DNA of 25,212 nucleotides from positions 1 through 25,212 of the forward strand of contig JAHEXS010000004.1 in NCBI GenBank assembly GCA_023252015.1, given 5' to 3'. Numbering within the stretch: the first letter of the stretch is position 1; every line of letters starts with the position of its first letter. This document shows positions 6,345-13,751 of this stretch, one piece after another. The notes under the pieces are model-generated. The model saw only the letters and a list, made by a program, of their open reading frames with translations, was not told the DNA's origin and made no database searches. This DNA comes from Candidatus Nitrosotenuis sp. Its GTDB lineage: Archaea; Thermoproteota; Nitrososphaeria; Nitrososphaerales; Nitrosopumilaceae. The position numbers and the translations under genes were made by a program.

Positions 6345-8543
6345 TTAGACTGGTTCTCTTACACTTTTGACTTTGGCAAATGCTGTTGGGTCACCGTTGA
6401 TTGGCTCCACTGTAATCTTGACAGTGTCCTTTGCGGTTCTACCCATTTCATCGCTAACAGTTAGCTCAAATGTGAATGTCTTTGTGTCCCCATTATTCAC
6501 ATCTGGTGCTGCAAATGATGGCTTTGCAATGTCAGATGATGACAATGTTACGCTCTCGCCAGATATCTGAGTCCAGCTATAGTCCAACTTGTGCTTGAGT
6601 GGATCTTTTCCAGAGCCAAACAGTGTCACAACAGAGTCCTCATTGACGGTTTGATCCTTGCCAGCATATGCAGTTATTGCCTTTGAGACAAGACCCTTTA
6701 CTGTGACATCGACGGTATCTGCGTCGCTATCTACAGTTCCATCATTAGCGATTAATTGGAATGTTAGTACTGTGTCCACAGTAACCTTTGGTGCTACAAA
6801 TGTCACTGATGAGTCAGTAGTTGAAGATAGTATAACGGATGGACCTGCAATTTGGCTCCAGACGTATGTCAATTGTTCTTCATCTTCATCTGTTGCAGAG
6901 CCTGCAAGTGTAACAGTTGCATCAACATCTACGGTTTGATCATCACCGGCGTTAGATACTGGTGCAGAGTTAATTGGAAGTACGGTTACTTTGGTTGTGT
7001 CCTTTACAGGATGACCATTCTCATCAGCTACTCTTAGTTCAAATACCAAGACCTTAACTTTGCCGTTTGCAACTATTGGTGCTGTGAATGTTGGTTGTGG
7101 TTCATCCGTAGATGATAATTCTACTGCTTCGCCGCCAACTTGTTTCCACGAATAAGTCAAATTTTCACTGTCTGGGTCTTCTGCAGAGCCAGTAATTGTA
7201 ACGTCAGATTGCTCATCTACAGTTTGGTCAACACCAGCATCTGGAGATGGTCTTGCATTATCAGAAGTTACAGTAACGGTTACAGAGTCTGTACTCTCTC
7301 CACCATATGGGTCAGTTACAGTCAATTCAAATTCTAAAGTTGAAGATGCACCGCCAGATACCTCTGGTGCCTTGAACTTTAATTCAAACCTGTTTGGAGA
7401 TACCAGTACAACATCATCGCCGCTAACTTGTTTCCAAGTATACTTTAGTGCATCTCCGTCTGGGTCTTTTGAGCCAGAGCCGTCAAGTATTACCAATCGA
7501 TTTGACAAAGTATTCTTGTCGCCACCTGCATCGGCTACAGGATTATCGTTAACTGGGCTAACTCTAACAATTACGACGTCAGTGGATGATCCGCCACCAT
7601 CTGCAACCGAACAAGTAAATCTAAATGCGGTTGGAACTATTTGCCCATTTGGAATTTCTGGTGCAGTGAATGTCGGGTCTGCACTAGTTATGGATGAAAA
7701 TCTTACAAATGGTCCAAGTGTTTGTGACCACTTGTATGAAAATTCTCTATTAAGTTTATCATCACAAGAGCCGCCTAATTGTACATTTGTTCCTTCGTCA
7801 ATAGTTTGGTCATCACCTGCATGAGCAGTAATTAATGTGGCCTTTGCAGCGTTGACTTTGATTACAACACTGTCACGTGCCATCCCACCATAACCATCAG
7901 CAACAGTAAGTTGGAATCGCAATGTGCCGGAATTTCTTGCCAATGTACTAGTATCGAATGAAGGGTTTTGGTCATTCATGTTGGATAGTTCCACAATTGG
8001 TCCGTCGATTTGTGACCAGTGATATGTCAAAGCATCTCCGTCTGGGTCTGAGCCATCACCTTGGAGTGTTACTTCGTCATTTTTGTTTACAGATTGATCA
8101 GTACCTGCGTCAGCAGTTGGTGCTTGATTTCTCGGCATGACTGTGATTTTTATTGTATCTTTGTCGGCTGCACCGTAAGTATCAGTAACAGATAATTCAA
8201 AACTCAAAATTTTCACTTTACCATTTTCAACATTAGGTGCAGTAAATGTTGGTTCTGCAACGGTTGTTGAGGATAATGCAACTGGCTCTCCACCTACTTG
8301 TGTCCATTGAATTGTAAGCGAGTCATTGTCTGGATCAACGCCGGTTCCAGATAAGGTTACAAAGTCGCCTGCTTTTACAAGGTTTTGAGGATGTGTGTTT
8401 GCATAGCTAGTGGTTTGACCAAAGGCATGTGGAGACACCATGCTGATAACCAGCAGTGTCATCAAAACTGTGTAAAATTTTATTTGCAACGTTTTTATCG
8501 TAAAAATTCCACTGATTAAAAGCTTTCGTTCAATTTTGTCCAA
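6345..8543 (-). CDS. Secreted protein of seven PKD-like/Ig-like repeats
   Basis: A 732-residue protein with an N-terminal signal peptide (hydrophobic run ending SPHAFGQ near residue 43), then seven repeats of about 95 residues with the pattern AGxDQTV...LxGSxxDPDxxxLTYxWxQ...PTFTAP...FELxVxDxxG...DxVxVxV. This matches PKD/REJ-type Ig-like domains of extracellular adhesins and surface proteins. Repeat 3 alone carries two Cys (GGSCDD and RFTCSV), the only two in the protein as I read it, a likely disulfide. After repeat 7 only a 13-residue tail remains, with no membrane anchor. The start is TTG 8543, matched by CGATAAAA about 24 bp upstream; TTG 8489 would give a more typical 24-residue signal peptide and also has a TATA-like TTTTAATC at the right distance. 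Confidence 0.88.
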   Translation of the reverse strand: MDKIERKLLISGIFTIKTLQIKFYTVLMTLLVISMVSPHAFGQTTSYANTHPQNLVKAGDFVTLSGTGVDPDNDSLTIQWTQVGGEPVALSSTTVAEPTFTAPNVENGKVKILSFELSVTDTYGAADKDTIKITVMPRNQAPTADAGTDQSVNKNDEVTLQGDGSDPDGDALTYHWSQIDGPIVELSNMNDQNPSFDTSTLARNSGTLRFQLTVADGYGGMARDSVVIKVNAAKATLITAHAGDDQTIDEGTNVQLGGSCDDKLNREFSYKWSQTLGPFVRFSSITSADPTFTAPEIPNGQIVPTAFRFTCSVADGGGSSTDVVIVRVSPVNDNPVADAGGDKNTLSNRLVILDGSGSKDPDGDALKYTWKQVSGDDVVLVSPNRFELKFKAPEVSGGASSTLEFELTVTDPYGGESTDSVTVTVTSDNARPSPDAGVDQTVDEQSDVTITGSAEDPDSENLTYSWKQVGGEAVELSSTDEPQPTFTAPIVANGKVKVLVFELRVADENGHPVKDTTKVTVLPINSAPVSNAGDDQTVDVDATVTLAGSATDEDEEQLTYVWSQIAGPSVILSSTTDSSVTFVAPKVTVDTVLTFQLIANDGTVDSDADTVDVTVKGLVSKAITAYAGKDQTVNEDSVVTLFGSGKDPLKHKLDYSWTQISGESVTLSSSDIAKPSFAAPDVNNGDTKTFTFELTVSDEMGRTAKDTVKITVEPINGDPTAFAKVKSVREPV

Positions 8544-8648
8544 TTATGGGATCAGCATTTTGTTTTATCGATCTTTTTTGCATTTTTAGATCAAATGACA
8601 GAATTTAGATCGTTTGTCAAAATGTAGTAATTTTTGAAAACGTTGTGG

Positions 8649-8662
8649 TTGGTCACGACCAA
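8649..8662. promoter_or_regulatory. Short inverted repeat upstream of a TATA box
   Basis: TTGGTC-AC-GACCAA forms perfect 6-bp arms and ends 8 bp before the TATA-like CATATAATT (8671-8679). Its place next to the promoter suggests a regulator site for the gene starting at 8743. The rest of 8544-8742 holds no gene. Confidence 0.4.
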
Positions 8663-8670
8663 ACAGTTCA

Positions 8671-8679
8671 CATATAATT
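8671..8679 (+). promoter_or_regulatory. TATA box candidate for the 8743 gene
   Basis: CATATAATT predicts transcription from about 8701, leaving a leader of about 42 nt before TTG 8743. A 16-codon frame (GTG 8714 to TGA 8764) lies in that leader and overlaps the alternative start TTG 8761. Confidence 0.45.
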
Positions 8680-8742
8680 GGAATTACTAAAAAATAACTG
8701 ATTTACAACTAATGTGATTTTGATATCCGACCTTAACAGAGA

Positions 8743-9678
8743 TTGGTTAAATCCAAACTATTGAGACAAATCATATTTACAGGAATCATGTTTTTTGTAA
8801 TATTTTGTATTGGATGGGGGTACGCATCTGCATCCCCATTTGATTATCTCGTTAATGTCAAGTTAGAACAATATCAAATTGAATTAGGGCAAAAGCCAGT
8901 CATTTTTGGTACGGTTACAGACAATGTGATGAGGCCCGTGTCAGGTGTAGAGGTAAAAATCACATTTGGTGCGAATTCTGCCACAACCATAACGGATTCA
9001 ACCGGAAAGTTCAGACAGGAATTTCCTGAACAAGCAGACCCAGGAATTTTCTCTGTGAATGTTTTTGCAAAGATGGATGACAAGAATGGGTTTGGGGACG
9101 CCACACTTAGAATATCAAAACAACTAACGACGTTTGGCGAGATGTATTATAATTCAAAATTAGTCAACTTTACTGACCAGAAAAAATCCGACCCATACCA
9201 GTCGTTGAAGAACAAAAATTATGAGAAATTCCTAAAGGAGAAAAACAAAGCGTATCAAAAGCATCTTGACATAGAAGCAAAAAAGCTACTGTTGCAAGAA
9301 AAAAAGGAATTGGCAAATCAGAACCTAAATCAGACGATAATGGAACGAAATCCAGGCCCAGGTAATTTTTCAGGCTACAAATATGACAAGTATATTTCAG
9401 AACTAAATCCTATCGTAAGAGACAATATCATAAATCAAATGAACTATACCAAAAAAACAATTGCTGATGCACACATTGCCATGAAGAGTGTTTTGGATAA
9501 TGGTGGTACTTTGAACGAGGCGAGAAAGGCATTCATGGAGAAACTTTCGACTAAAAGAGACAACTTGGAGAAAACTGCGGATCTAAACGGCACTGAGAAT
9601 CATTCCAAGATAAAGAAGCATGCAGATAATGGCAGCAAAAAGGTAAAAGGATTGACAGCCAAGAAACTCTACAAGTAA
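8743..9678 (+). CDS. Secreted protein with Ig-like domain and coiled-coil tail
   Basis: A 311-residue protein. An N-terminal signal peptide (IFTGIMFFVIFCIGWGYASA) is followed by a beta-rich domain at about 38-125 (VIFGTVTDNVMRPVSGVEVKI...TITDSTGKFRQEF), which reads like the carboxypeptidase-regulatory/Ig-like domains that strengthen surface proteins. Residues about 150-311 are Lys/Glu/Asn-rich helix (EKFLKEKNKAYQKHLDIEAKKLLLQ), probably coiled-coil. It should sit outside the cell and may bind surface partners; the function is unknown. The start is TTG 8743; TTG 8761 is an equally possible start, giving LRQIIFTGIMFF, which resembles the MRQIILGAILFG start of the 3D-domain protein at 22868. The C-terminal tail is strongly basic. 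Confidence 0.75.
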   Translation: MVKSKLLRQIIFTGIMFFVIFCIGWGYASASPFDYLVNVKLEQYQIELGQKPVIFGTVTDNVMRPVSGVEVKITFGANSATTITDSTGKFRQEFPEQADPGIFSVNVFAKMDDKNGFGDATLRISKQLTTFGEMYYNSKLVNFTDQKKSDPYQSLKNKNYEKFLKEKNKAYQKHLDIEAKKLLLQEKKELANQNLNQTIMERNPGPGNFSGYKYDKYISELNPIVRDNIINQMNYTKKTIADAHIAMKSVLDNGGTLNEARKAFMEKLSTKRDNLEKTADLNGTENHSKIKKHADNGSKKVKGLTAKKLYK

Positions 9679-9712
9679 TGTATGGATTTTTTGCAAAGTC
9701 TACCAAAAATCT

Positions 9713-9729
9713 AGTTCCAAATTGGAACT
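9713..9729. promoter_or_regulatory. 17-bp palindrome, likely operator (copy 1)
   Basis: AGTTCCAA-A-TTGGAACT is a perfect 8-1-8 palindrome, ending 26 bp before the TATA box of the 9785 gene. Its core GTTNCAA-W-TTGNAAC is shared with the palindrome at 13257-13273, which has similar spacing to its own promoter. That supports a real regulator site, probably bound by a homodimer. Confidence 0.5.
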
Positions 9730-9754
9730 GCAAAATTCGATCAAGTTCCGAGAA

Positions 9755-9764
9755 AGATATAATC
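9755..9764 (+). promoter_or_regulatory. TATA box of the 9785 gene
   Basis: AGATATAATC is centred 25 bp before ATG 9785, which predicts a leaderless mRNA. Confidence 0.65.
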
Positions 9765-9784
9765 AATTGTAGAGTAACTACCCC

Positions 9785-10024
9785 ATGAGAGTAACAAGTG
9801 TCGATTTAGGTAGGGGAATCATCAAGAGTCTATCTTCAATACTAGTTGACGAAGAAGGAGTTTCGTTTGAGAGCATTTGGCAAACAATTGAGGACTTTGG
9901 AATAAACAGAGAGGACTTGAAGAGACTCAGTCCGACATACAAGGATCTCTACGAGATATACTCGGCAATTCGAGCGTATCGTGTGAGTGTCAAATATCTA
10001 AAGGAACTCAAGAACAAGTTTTGA
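9785..10024 (+). CDS. Small hypothetical protein (79 residues)
   Basis: Not recognised. It starts MRVTSVDLGRGIIKSLSSIL and is helical and soluble, with a patterned middle (SIWQTIEDFGINREDLKRLS) that could form a small helical bundle or helix-turn-helix-like unit, and a basic C-terminus (VKYLKELKNKF). A clear TATA box lies in the leaderless position, and a 17-bp palindrome lies upstream, so it is probably a real, regulated gene. The membrane-protein gene at 10060 follows after 35 bp on the same strand and may be co-transcribed. Confidence 0.65.
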   Translation: MRVTSVDLGRGIIKSLSSILVDEEGVSFESIWQTIEDFGINREDLKRLSPTYKDLYEIYSAIRAYRVSVKYLKELKNKF

Positions 10025-10059
10025 TTCGGATGTAGTTTGAACCAAAAAGAGAGCAATGA

Positions 10060-10665
10060 ATGAACATTAATGATCTTAAGGAAAAATGCATCCTAATTGG
10101 AGTTTCTGCAGGTATTTTTCTTCCATTTAGATTGCTTGCGAGCCAATACCTTGCAGAACACTGGTTAGGCAATCTTGGCTTTGCCACATCGGTATCTTTG
10201 TTGCTATTATTTTTGACCAAGAAAAACAAGCTTGGTAAATTTGGTGAGATTTTGAAGAATCAGATTAGAAAGACAGTGTGGGGAAGGTCATCTGGTTTGA
10301 TCATTTTTTTGCTATTAGGGTTCACGATTTATTTTGGATCAGTCATCATACTTGTGAATCAAGGAAATACAATATATCGTGACGACAAAGAGGCATTATT
10401 CCAAGACATATTCAACAAAGAATCAGCCAATTCTAACCTCAAGATTAATGGGCCAGGCACAAATAGTGAAGAATTCATCGGTTTTTCTCAGATAAGATAT
10501 GCAGAGTATGTTTTTGCAATATCGTATGCCATACTAAATGACCTAACTGGAGATTGGCTTGCAAGCATACATTTGATTTTGTTTATGGAACAGGTTGAGA
10601 TGATTGGCCTTTTTTGGCTCTACAGAAAAATGTTCAGGCCAATCAATGCGGTGCGATTTTCTTAA
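10060..10665 (+). CDS. Integral membrane protein of unknown function
   Basis: A 201-residue protein with three or four likely membrane helices: about 10-28 (CILIGVSAGIFLPFRLLA), 37-53 (GFATSVSLLLLFL), 79-100 (LIIFLLLGFTIYFGSVIILV) and about 165-190 (ASIHLILFMEQVEMIGLFWL). The segment between helices 3 and 4 is polar (RDDKEALFQDIFNKESANS). No family motif is visible. ATG 10060 was chosen because the overlapping ATG 10056 stops after three more codons. It follows the 79-residue gene by 35 bp with no obvious promoter of its own, so the two may form one transcript that ends near the strong hairpin at 10676-10698. Confidence 0.65.
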   Translation: MNINDLKEKCILIGVSAGIFLPFRLLASQYLAEHWLGNLGFATSVSLLLLFLTKKNKLGKFGEILKNQIRKTVWGRSSGLIIFLLLGFTIYFGSVIILVNQGNTIYRDDKEALFQDIFNKESANSNLKINGPGTNSEEFIGFSQIRYAEYVFAISYAILNDLTGDWLASIHLILFMEQVEMIGLFWLYRKMFRPINAVRFS

Positions 10666-10675
10666 TTTATCTTAG

Positions 10676-10698
10676 TTTGTCTGTTTTGAACAGACAAA
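10676..10698. repeat. Perfect 10-bp inverted repeat with 3-nt loop
   Basis: TTTGTCTGTT-TTG-AACAGACAAA begins 11 bp after the stop of the membrane-protein gene and lies about 40 bp before the cupredoxin start. It could be a transcript-end hairpin for the upstream pair or an operator: the TATA-like AATTTATCTTA at 10664-10674 directly abuts it. There is no downstream T-run, which argues for a protein-binding site. Confidence 0.5.
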
Positions 10699-10737
10699 TT
10701 CAGAATACCACACAGTAGGATTTCACTTTGAGTCCAC

Positions 10738-11694
10738 TTGTTCAAAGACAGTATGTTAATTGGTTTTTTTGTCACAGGATTGTTGATTTTTTCCTATCAA
10801 CAGATAGCCTTTGGGCAAATGGACAAAAATTTGGAAGTAAGAATTCTAAATGGCGCAGCAGACAAAGAAACTGCAAAGGCGTTCTATCCAGATATCCTTC
10901 CAATGGAGCCGGGAGACAGCATAACGTGGGTAAATGAGGATTCCAAAGCACACAGCATCACAAGTGGAATGCCAAAAGCTCCTGAATATTCAGGAATGTT
11001 TTTTAAAACTGGAAACATTGATGCCCAAAAGTCTGGCTCTGTCAAAATAACAGACCTAAAGGACCATTTTGCATTCTATTATTTCTGCGAGATTCATCCA
11101 TGGCTGACAGGAAAAATAGTCGTATCGACGGCTCCAGAATCTCAGCCAGACACAGCGCTTCCAATTGCCATAAGCCATACAACATACAGTAAAGGCCAAG
11201 ATATCCAAGTCGCAGGCAAGGTCGCCGACGATTATGCAAAAATAAGCTATCAACTTTTGGTTTATGACAAAACCAAGTTAATTGACATCATAGAAGGACA
11301 CTTTAATGATGACGCAACACTAAGTGAAACAATACACACCGACAAACTAGCTAGTGCAAAATACACACTCAAATTAGTTTATGGTCTGCCGACACAAATA
11401 GCCAGTACAAGCTTTGATTTGAAAAATACGTCAGAATACAAAATTCCTAGTTGGATTAAAACAGAAGCCAAGTTGTGGTCAAGCAGTGCCATTTCTGACG
11501 GAGAGTTTATCCAGACAATACAATACTTGTCAAAAGAAAAGATAATCAACTCTCAAACACAGATTGGCCAATCAAAGGTAATTCCATACTGGATAAAGAC
11601 AAATGCGTCATGGTGGACAAACGACTTGATTTCAGATACAGAGTTTGTCAGTGCTTTAGAGTATCTGGTAAATGCAGGAATTATCCAAATTTAG
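10738..11694 (+). CDS. Secreted cupredoxin with Trp-rich C-terminal repeats
   Basis: A 318-residue exported protein. The signal peptide covers about 1-27 (FFVTGLLIFSYQQIAFGQ). A plastocyanin-like copper domain spans about 31-130 with ligands H72 (AHSIT), C117 and H120 (YFCEIHPWLTG). The axial position, usually Met, is L123, which in type 1 copper proteins raises the reduction potential. Residues about 135-230 form an Ig-like beta domain. The tail (about 235-318) has two copies of a module reading IPxWIKTxAxxW...ISDxEFxxxxxYL...II, also present in the deacetylase at 20038. Electron transfer outside the cell is the likely role. The start is TTG 10738, which gives the signal peptide a basic residue; ATG 10753 is possible. 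Confidence 0.88.
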   Translation: MFKDSMLIGFFVTGLLIFSYQQIAFGQMDKNLEVRILNGAADKETAKAFYPDILPMEPGDSITWVNEDSKAHSITSGMPKAPEYSGMFFKTGNIDAQKSGSVKITDLKDHFAFYYFCEIHPWLTGKIVVSTAPESQPDTALPIAISHTTYSKGQDIQVAGKVADDYAKISYQLLVYDKTKLIDIIEGHFNDDATLSETIHTDKLASAKYTLKLVYGLPTQIASTSFDLKNTSEYKIPSWIKTEAKLWSSSAISDGEFIQTIQYLSKEKIINSQTQIGQSKVIPYWIKTNASWWTNDLISDTEFVSALEYLVNAGIIQI

Positions 11695-11700
11695 TGCCAG

Positions 11701-11943
11701 TTATTTCTTTGGTTCCAAGTATATCTTAACTGCCTCCAGGTGAGAGCAGTTTGCCTTGAGCCCCTTGCCGTGATGAAACTTGTAGAAATTCTTGTACCCA
11801 AGACAGTCACACGAGTCGGATGTTACCATGTAGGACTTAGTAGGGTCAGACGAGGACCTTACTTGATACAGATCATCATCGATCTTGATTACGTTACCTT
11901 CCTCAACGAGCTTCTTTGCTTTTTTTATTGTACTTGCACTCAA
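11701..11943 (-). CDS. SWIM zinc-finger protein
   Basis: An 80-residue protein with the SWIM pattern CxC-x18-CxH: C45 and C47 (SCDCLGYKNF), C66 and H68 (NCSHLEAVKIYL). SWIM fingers bind DNA or protein and occur in SNF2 proteins, transposases and archaeal Rad51-paralogue partners. A basic N-terminal helix (IKKAKKLVEEGNVIK) and a small beta section (DDLYQVRSSSDPTKSYMV) precede it. The start is TTG 11943, because TAA lies directly before it in frame. It converges with the cupredoxin gene, with only 6 bp between the stops. No partner gene is adjacent, but an SNF2 motor is encoded 6.5 kb away. Confidence 0.8.
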   Translation of the reverse strand: MSASTIKKAKKLVEEGNVIKIDDDLYQVRSSSDPTKSYMVTSDSCDCLGYKNFYKFHHGKGLKANCSHLEAVKIYLEPKK

Positions 11944-12050
11944 TTACACATCATATGGTATTTGGGATTAGAAAAGATTGCGAATTTTGAATCTTAATTG
12001 TAGAAAAAATTTATGCGCGTAAGTCATAAGGCATATCAATGGACTTTTGA

Positions 12051-12386
12051 TTGGAATATAGATTGGAGCGAAAATTCAACCAGACTCCTGGAGATACAAA
12101 CATTGCAATACTTGGCTATCTGACAAAGGTTGGAACTTGGATGAATTTGAGACAGATAACTACTGGCACTCCCGGCTCGGATCTCAACAGGGACAGATTA
12201 AGGTCAATTTTAGAGAGTTTTAACAAAAAAGGCTTTGTTGAAATTAGAGAAAGTCAAAATCCAAAAGCAAAATTCGAGTACAGGGTAACCGAAAAAGGAA
12301 AGACGTCATTCTTAAAATGCGTTAACTTTGAGCCCGATGTCAGATACATTTTGGGATTAAGAGACTTTAAGGATAATTCGCTCTAG
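12051..12386 (+). CDS. Winged-helix DNA-binding protein
   Basis: A 111-residue protein with a winged-helix layout: NIAILGYLTKVGTWMNLRQI (helices 1-2), LNRDRLRSILESFNKKGFV (recognition helix), then EIRESQNPKAKFEYRVTEKG (wing) and a short tail. It resembles the many one-domain wHTH regulators of archaea. Its targets are unknown; the palindromes in this window are possible candidates. The start is TTG 12051. Oddly, an in-frame ATG lies four codons upstream (12039) but is cut off by TGA 12048-12050 directly before the TTG (see findings). Its stop overlaps the stop of the convergent 12383 gene within CTAG. Confidence 0.75.
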   Translation: MEYRLERKFNQTPGDTNIAILGYLTKVGTWMNLRQITTGTPGSDLNRDRLRSILESFNKKGFVEIRESQNPKAKFEYRVTEKGKTSFLKCVNFEPDVRYILGLRDFKDNSL

Positions 12387-13222
12387 TTTATCCACAGCAT
12401 TGAGTATCCTTGCTCTTCTTCAAAAATCAAATCCATGTTATATTTAAGGCCTAGTTTTTGCATCAGTGACGATAGTTGATTTGACTGTAATTCTTCATCA
12501 TAGTTTTTTGCAACACATAGAACACGGAATATTCTCTTGTTAGATTTTGACAAGGTTTGTGCAAACTGATCTATTGTCTTAAATGAGACATCGTCAAAGA
12601 ACTTGACGATAAAATCTCCTTTCTTTGTTGCCACAACAATGTCTACGGTTTCATTTCCTATTGTTTGATTTGTCTTGTATGACAGTTTTCTGCCTTCGGA
12701 TTTATCGCGTCCAAAAGAGCGCAATTCAGGAAATACGAGGCTTGAGTGGTTTAGAATTTTTTCTATTTTTGTGGTACCTTCTGGTATTGACGTCTCAAAG
12801 TTTACAAGATACGACTGTCGGATCAGTTGGTTTTCAATTGTTTTTAATTCTTTTTTGTATGATTGTCCCCTATACGTAATCCACAAAAACAAAAACGATA
12901 GCAGGCCTATGACAAGTCCGTTACTCGCCATCAGCCAAGTCTGTGTTGAGTAAAGCGCAACTATGCTTTCACTTGAGAAAATTTGTTCGCTGTTTGGAAT
13001 GAATGTTAGTTCTACATCTCCTGTTTTATCATCATGGATTTCGGTAATACGGCCGTGTTTGTTAATTTCCTGCTGAAAGTAATACTGAGACATTGAAATA
13101 ATTACAGATAAAGACAGTAAGCCAATTATGACCATCACGAGTGTAACGCGGTGCCAGACAGTAAGGTTTTCAATTGCAATATCTAGTCTTTCTGCAAGAG
13201 ACAGCTTGTCGTTTTCAGACAC
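12383..13222 (-). CDS. Two-helix membrane protein with soluble C-terminal domain
   Basis: A 279-residue protein with membrane helices at about 25-46 (VTLVMVIIGLLSLSVIIS) and 96-116 (GLVIGLLSFLFLWI), an outside loop of about 50 residues, and a cytosolic domain from 120 on. A coiled stretch (YKKELKTIENQLIRQ) links to an alpha/beta domain with VDIVVATKKGDFIVKFFDD (193-211), whose hairpin resembles the core of endonuclease-like folds but lacks the ExK residues; this is weak. The final part reads RVLCVAKNYDEELQSNQLSSL. The start is GTG 13222, with TAAATATTTA at 13241-13250 as TATA box. The gene is divergent from the PIN gene and shares a palindrome with it. The function is unknown. Confidence 0.72.
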   Translation of the reverse strand: MSENDKLSLAERLDIAIENLTVWHRVTLVMVIIGLLSLSVIISMSQYYFQQEINKHGRITEIHDDKTGDVELTFIPNSEQIFSSESIVALYSTQTWLMASNGLVIGLLSFLFLWITYRGQSYKKELKTIENQLIRQSYLVNFETSIPEGTTKIEKILNHSSLVFPELRSFGRDKSEGRKLSYKTNQTIGNETVDIVVATKKGDFIVKFFDDVSFKTIDQFAQTLSKSNKRIFRVLCVAKNYDEELQSNQLSSLMQKLGLKYNMDLIFEEEQGYSMLWIN

Positions 13223-13240
13223 ACAGATGAGCGTTTTTTG

Positions 13241-13250
13241 TAAATATTTA
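13241..13250 (-). promoter_or_regulatory. TATA box of the 12383-13222 gene
   Basis: TAAATATTTA is centred about 24 bp upstream of GTG 13222. This supports a leaderless GTG start and places the palindrome 13257-13273 on its BRE side. Confidence 0.55.
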
Positions 13251-13256
13251 ATGAAT

Positions 13257-13273
13257 TGTTACAATTTGTAACA
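13257..13273. promoter_or_regulatory. 17-bp palindrome between divergent promoters (operator copy 2)
   Basis: TGTTACAA-T-TTGTAACA is a perfect 8-1-8 palindrome. It lies 6 bp beyond the TATA box of the minus-strand gene and 22 bp before the TATA box of the PIN gene (CTTTTATG, 13296-13303). Core bases GTT.CAA-W-TTG.AAC are shared with 9713-9729. One dimeric regulator could act on both divergent genes. Confidence 0.55.
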
Positions 13274-13322
13274 TGATACAGTTATTGCAAAATCACTTTT
13301 ATGCCTACGGCTAATCTAGATT

Positions 13323-13748
13323 ATGGAAGGTGGAAAAGCCCAAACCGTAGTTTTAGACTCTAATGTGTTTATCAAAGAAATTCAGGAAGGTCGAGTTTTA
13401 AGACCAATTGCAAAAAAAATGAAACGACAGTCATCAAAATTAGTAATGCCAGAAACAGTCCTAGGAGAGGTTGCAAAAATTACTGGTTCTGATCCAGTCA
13501 CAACGATGACACATGTCTATCAATATTGCAAACAACCCATAATGATCGATAGAACAGATGAAATAATAACAGAGTCAAATAAATTATCACAAAAATATTA
13601 CGAGTGCCACACTCCAGACAATTTTATTTTGGCAACAGCCAAGCTAACAGGTTCCACTTTGGTCAGTTTTGATAGGGATCTACTACAAACTGCAAAAATG
13701 GAAGGCGTTCAGGCATTCTTACCAAGAAATTACATCAGATGGGGTTAA
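13323..13748 (+). CDS. PIN-domain ribonuclease
   Basis: A 141-residue PIN domain. The acidic metal-binding residues of the family can be placed: D12 in VVLDSNVFI, E49 in PETVLGEV, D99 in HTPDNFILATA and D117 in LVSFDRDLL. PIN proteins cut RNA; many are VapC toxins, others act in rRNA or mRNA processing. No VapB-like antitoxin gene precedes it: the upstream 100 bp hold only the divergent promoters and a 17-bp palindrome. A 3-bp gap joins it to the receiver-domain gene, so the two are surely co-transcribed. The leaderless ATG fits the TATA-like CTTTTATG 23 bp upstream. A housekeeping or regulated RNase is more likely than a classic toxin. Confidence 0.85.
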   Translation: MEGGKAQTVVLDSNVFIKEIQEGRVLRPIAKKMKRQSSKLVMPETVLGEVAKITGSDPVTTMTHVYQYCKQPIMIDRTDEIITESNKLSQKYYECHTPDNFILATAKLTGSTLVSFDRDLLQTAKMEGVQAFLPRNYIRWG

Positions 13749-13751
13749 ACA

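Noticed and set aside
6658..7824. Open plus-strand frames across the PKD-repeat gene
   Set aside because: They are the reverse of repetitive Thr/Ser/Val codons, look low-complexity and recur with the repeat period; shadows.
6345..8543. Tandem DNA repeats or a CRISPR-like array
   Set aside because: The period is about 285 bp and reflects diverged protein repeats; DNA copies are not near-identical and no spacers exist.
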